NCBI GenBank assembly: GCA_003569145.1
Contig: BGOH01000007.1
Location: forward strand, 1-51,091
Direction: 5' to 3'
DNA from: Clavibacter sp.
GTDB lineage: Bacteria; Actinomycetota; Actinomycetes; Nanopelagicales; Nanopelagicaceae
DNA: 51,091 nt
The notes under the pieces were generated by a model that did not search any database, was not told the DNA's origin, and saw only the letters and a list, made by a program, of their open reading frames with translations. Shown one piece after another: positions 48,526-51,091 of this stretch; position 1 is the first letter of the stretch, and each line of letters begins with the position of its first letter. The translations under genes and the position numbers were made by a program.

Positions 48526-50085
48526 CTGACTATATTTCTTTAATACCGCAGCAATTGAATCAGCGTTTTGCTCTCTATCAGGCATCTTGGCCACAATTAC
48601 ATGAAGTCCGGTGTGGATTTGTTGCAGCGCAATATGAAGCTCCTTTGCGCTACTAATTTGCTGCGAAGAGATTCCAAAGCTCTTAACCACACTTGAAATA
48701 TCAACCCCATGTGGTGTGCCAAAAATCGTTTCAAAGCCTTTACTGCCTCTCTGCCCAAGAGTTGAGAAGATCCCGCCACCATTATTATCAACAACAATGA
48801 TGGTCAAGTTATCTTTTGTTGGATTGGCAAGGGCAGAAATATCGTGAAGGAAAGCTAAATCTCCAATTACTGCATAACTCTCGCTATGTTGCGTGGCAAC
48901 ACCAAGAGCAGTTGAGATATTGCCATCAATTCCTGCAAGACCTCGATTGGCATAAGTTATTAAGCCTGATCTTGGCACAGCAAAACTTTCAATATCTCTT
49001 ACTGGTCTAGAGGATGAGATAAATAAAGCTGTGTCATCTTCTAGTTCCTCGGCGATAACTGTTGCTAACTCAGCCTCGGACCACTCTGGAAGAACTGACA
49101 AAGCAATAGCAGCTAGCGCTTCATACTTCTTCCATAATTCATGCCAACTTTGATCAATATCTAAAGGCTTTTTAAGCTTTGGGATCTGGGTATAAATCTC
49201 ATCTGAAGTTCTAGATGTGTCAATGTTTTCCGTGCGCGGATCAATAACTATTACCCTCTTTGCCCCTTGAATATAAGCATTGATGCTTCTAGAAAGAGTA
49301 GTTCTTCCAATTACAAATACATTTTCTGCAGCTAAGGCACTTCTTGCTTTTTCATCGGATAAGACAATCGGAGCATGAGCAATTGCGCCTTCAAAAACTA
49401 ATGGATCTTCAGCAATAAGTGGCGCTGCTAAGTCACTGACAAATTTCTCAATTTCGGCAACACTAAATCCTGCTCGATCATGACCAACTATGACTAGAGA
49501 CTTCTTTGATTGAGTATTTATCTCAATAGATTTTCCCGTGCTCTTTTCTTGAGTTTTGATTTTTATCCCAGAGAGCCAATCAGAGTTATCCTTATCAAGA
49601 AGTGGTTCATCAAATTGCAGATTCACATGAACTGGCCCGCTTCCACTTAGAGCCTCTGATAAATCAAGCTCTTTATCGGTATCAAAACTTGCCCTTACGA
49701 AAGCGCCAAAGATATTGCTCTGATCTGTTGTTTGATTCGAGCCAGTTCTTCGAAGACGTGCAGGTCTATCTGCCGTTAGAAGAAGTAAATTGATATCGCT
49801 GTGATGGGCTTCAAGAAGGGCTGGATAGTAGTTAGCTACTGCTGTTCCACTAGTGCAGACAACTGGAACATATCGAGCGCTGGCCTTAGCGATTCCAAGA
49901 GCAAAAAATGCTGCCCCTCTCTCATCGATGCGAACATGAAGATTTATTAGGCCCTTCTCTGATGCTTCATAAAGGGCGATAGATAAAGGCGCGTTGCGAG
50001 AGCCTGGAGAAAGGACTACATCTTTAATCCCTAGCTCGATTAATTGCTTAATAATGCTTCGCGCAAGCGCAGTCGAATTACTCAT
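48511..50085 (-). CDS. menD: SEPHCHC synthase (MenD)
   Basis: Thiamine diphosphate-dependent enzyme joining 2-oxoglutarate and isochorismate. Start ATG 50085 (MSNSTALARS) overlaps the menC stop as ATGA; the longer open frame to 50106 is unlikely. 524 residues. Conserved SPGSRNAPLSIALYE, DERGAAFFALGIAKAS, VCTSGTAVANYYPALLEAH and NNGGGIFSTLGQ (ThDP/Mg region) are seen. Confidence 0.95.
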   Translation of the reverse strand: MSNSTALARSIIKQLIELGIKDVVLSPGSRNAPLSIALYEASEKGLINLHVRIDERGAAFFALGIAKASARYVPVVCTSGTAVANYYPALLEAHHSDINLLLLTADRPARLRRTGSNQTTDQSNIFGAFVRASFDTDKELDLSEALSGSGPVHVNLQFDEPLLDKDNSDWLSGIKIKTQEKSTGKSIEINTQSKKSLVIVGHDRAGFSVAEIEKFVSDLAAPLIAEDPLVFEGAIAHAPIVLSDEKARSALAAENVFVIGRTTLSRSINAYIQGAKRVIVIDPRTENIDTSRTSDEIYTQIPKLKKPLDIDQSWHELWKKYEALAAIALSVLPEWSEAELATVIAEELEDDTALFISSSRPVRDIESFAVPRSGLITYANRGLAGIDGNISTALGVATQHSESYAVIGDLAFLHDISALANPTKDNLTIIVVDNNGGGIFSTLGQRGSKGFETIFGTPHGVDISSVVKSFGISSQQISSAKELHIALQQIHTGLHVIVAKMPDREQNADSIAAVLKKYSQLVLL

Positions 50086-50999
50086 GCTGGGCGCCTCAAA
50101 TTCCATACTCGACTGATTCTATTGCGCCACCACTCCAGGCGCTCACCCTTTAATTCATATCTCTCAACTCGGTCTAAATCAATTGGATAGCTCGTAGCCT
50201 TTATCGCCCCATTAACAATTGGAATATCGCTCACATCTTGATTAAAGAGCGCGCTAGTTCCAAGGCCGCAGGCATAATCCAGATTGGGAACTCTTGCAGC
50301 AAGGGCTAGGCCATAAGAAATCCCAACTGCTGACTCTAAAGCGCTAGAGATTACAACTGGCAACTTATGATGGCTTGCTAAATCCATTGCTCGCTTTATG
50401 CCACCAAGTGGGGAAACCTTTAACATCAAAATATCAATTGCTCCATAAAGGCTTATCGCAAATGGATCTTTCGCTTTTCTAAGAACTTCATCGCCGGCAA
50501 TCTTCACATCTACGCTCATATCTTCTTTCAATTGCTTTAACTCATCTAAGCTAGCAACAGGCTGCTCGACATACTCAAGTAAATCTCCCGTTACTTCATA
50601 GATAGCATTGATATTAAAGAGTGCTTCTTAACGCTCCAGGATCCATTAACATCAATGCGAATCTTTGCTTTTGGAAGGTTTTTTCTTACTGCCGCAATGC
50701 GCACTAAATCCTCTTGGATCCCTGTTCCTACTTTTATCTTCACAGTATCAACTCCTGGATACCAAGAAAGGATCTGCTCAATCTCTGCTTCATCATTTGA
50801 TGCTGAACTGTGGCATTAATTGGAATAGATTCACGAAGCGCTGGGGAAAGTGGTTTATCTGCAGCTTCAATGGCGCTTCTAGCCATGGCAGTGATTCTTG
50901 ATCTGAATATTCAACAAATGGCGCAAACTCTCCCCCAGCCATATTCACCTTTAAATAGCGCTGTTTCTCGATATTAAGTGAGCGAAATGTAGTGCGCAT
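50082..50999 (-). CDS. menC: o-Succinylbenzoate synthase, three frame breaks
   Basis: Enolase-superfamily dehydratase of menaquinone synthesis. Three one-base losses break the frame at 50877-50878, 50806-50807 and 50625-50626, all short A/T runs. Adding a base at each gives one 306-residue frame: MRTTFRSLNIEKQRYLKV, GGEFAPFVEYSD, WLESAIEAADKPLSPALRES, IPINATVSASNDEAE, TVKIKVGTGIQEDLVRIAAVR, then RIDVNGSW (first metal ligand) and LLEYVEQPV, and finally the C-terminal part open from 50531 (DVKIAGDEVLR, LKVSPLGGI, VVISSALESAVGI). Start at 50999, though TTG/ATG codons upstream to 51053 remain open. The family call is firm. High indel density at the window end points to sequencing error. Confidence 0.85.
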
Positions 51000-51091
51000 G
51001 GGAAGGCAAGAACTCGAAGTGAGGCTAGGGCCTCCTCCAGTCATTAGTGACATTTTTTAAGGACGTTTAGGAAACTTATTAAAGTCTGGTT
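51000..51091. other. Right window edge upstream of menC
   Basis: The 92 bases beyond the chosen menC start stay open on the minus strand to about 51053 and contain a GGAGGAGG stretch, which might be a ribosome site for a start further upstream. Nothing else is recognised. Confidence 0.3.

Noticed and set aside
1-51091. CRISPR array, insertion sequence, prophage, integrase or rRNA
   Set aside because: No regularly spaced repeats, transposase, integrase or rRNA-like sequence was found on either strand.

Overview
The window looks like one compact, moderately AT-rich chromosome segment of a free-living actinobacterium. The gene content (menaquinone route, a 14-subunit-type complex I, actinobacterial XylA/XylB, several sugar importers), the very short intergenic gaps and the overlapping convergent gene ends fit a streamlined freshwater lineage such as the acI group (Nanopelagicales, 'Ca. 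Planktophila'-like). That placement is inference from style and content; no rRNA is present to test it. Coding density is extreme. No gene-free stretch reaches 300 bases; the longest gap is about 170 bases (9887-10058). No CRISPR, insertion sequence, phage gene or obvious rho-independent terminator was seen. The only RNA gene found is a tRNA-Tyr.

Layout. 1-1580: truncated ABC-F ATPase and a TspO homologue. 1577-5927 (minus): tripartite tricarboxylate transporter tctC-tctB-tctA followed by an MFS permease. 6058-26264: a carbohydrate and amino-sugar island. It holds nagA, a GNAT and an SDR, a UPF0309-type SIS protein, two GntR/HutC regulators, an OGA-like GNAT with a GH1 beta-glucosidase, two CUT1-type ABC importers without ATPases, a PIG-L deacetylase with a glycerol-1-phosphate-dehydrogenase-like enzyme, a NagB-II-type SIS deaminase with a mannose-6-phosphate-isomerase-type cupin, xylA-xylB, and a cytoplasmic NagZ-type GH3. 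26275-30549: housekeeping genes (Sua5, SIMPL, tRNA-Tyr, class I aldolase, YajQ, RarD). 30508-47241 (minus): ubiE, nuoABCD, a fused nuoEF, nuoGHIJKLMN and a polyprenyl diphosphate synthase. 47293-51091: menF, menD, menC.

How it fits together. The right half makes menaquinone (MenF, MenD, MenC, polyprenyl tail, UbiE/MenG) and builds the NADH dehydrogenase that reduces it. The left half imports and breaks down beta-linked glycans, amino sugars and xylose. Three divergent intergenic regions in the island share CTGGTCT/TGGTCTA-type GntR (DasR-like) sites, so the two importers and the GH1 operon may form one regulon. Two SBP-permease junctions carry strong hairpins, one of which displays the permease start codon in its loop.

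Quality. At least eleven single-base frame breaks, nearly all in short homopolymers, hit conserved genes (ABC-F, tspO, the PIG-L gene, nagB-II, the cupin gene, xylB, polyprenyl synthase, nuoM, and menC three times). Each is restored by one base, and the restored lengths match the families. These are most likely uncorrected sequencing indels, not pseudogenes. Affected genes are given with full repaired extents.
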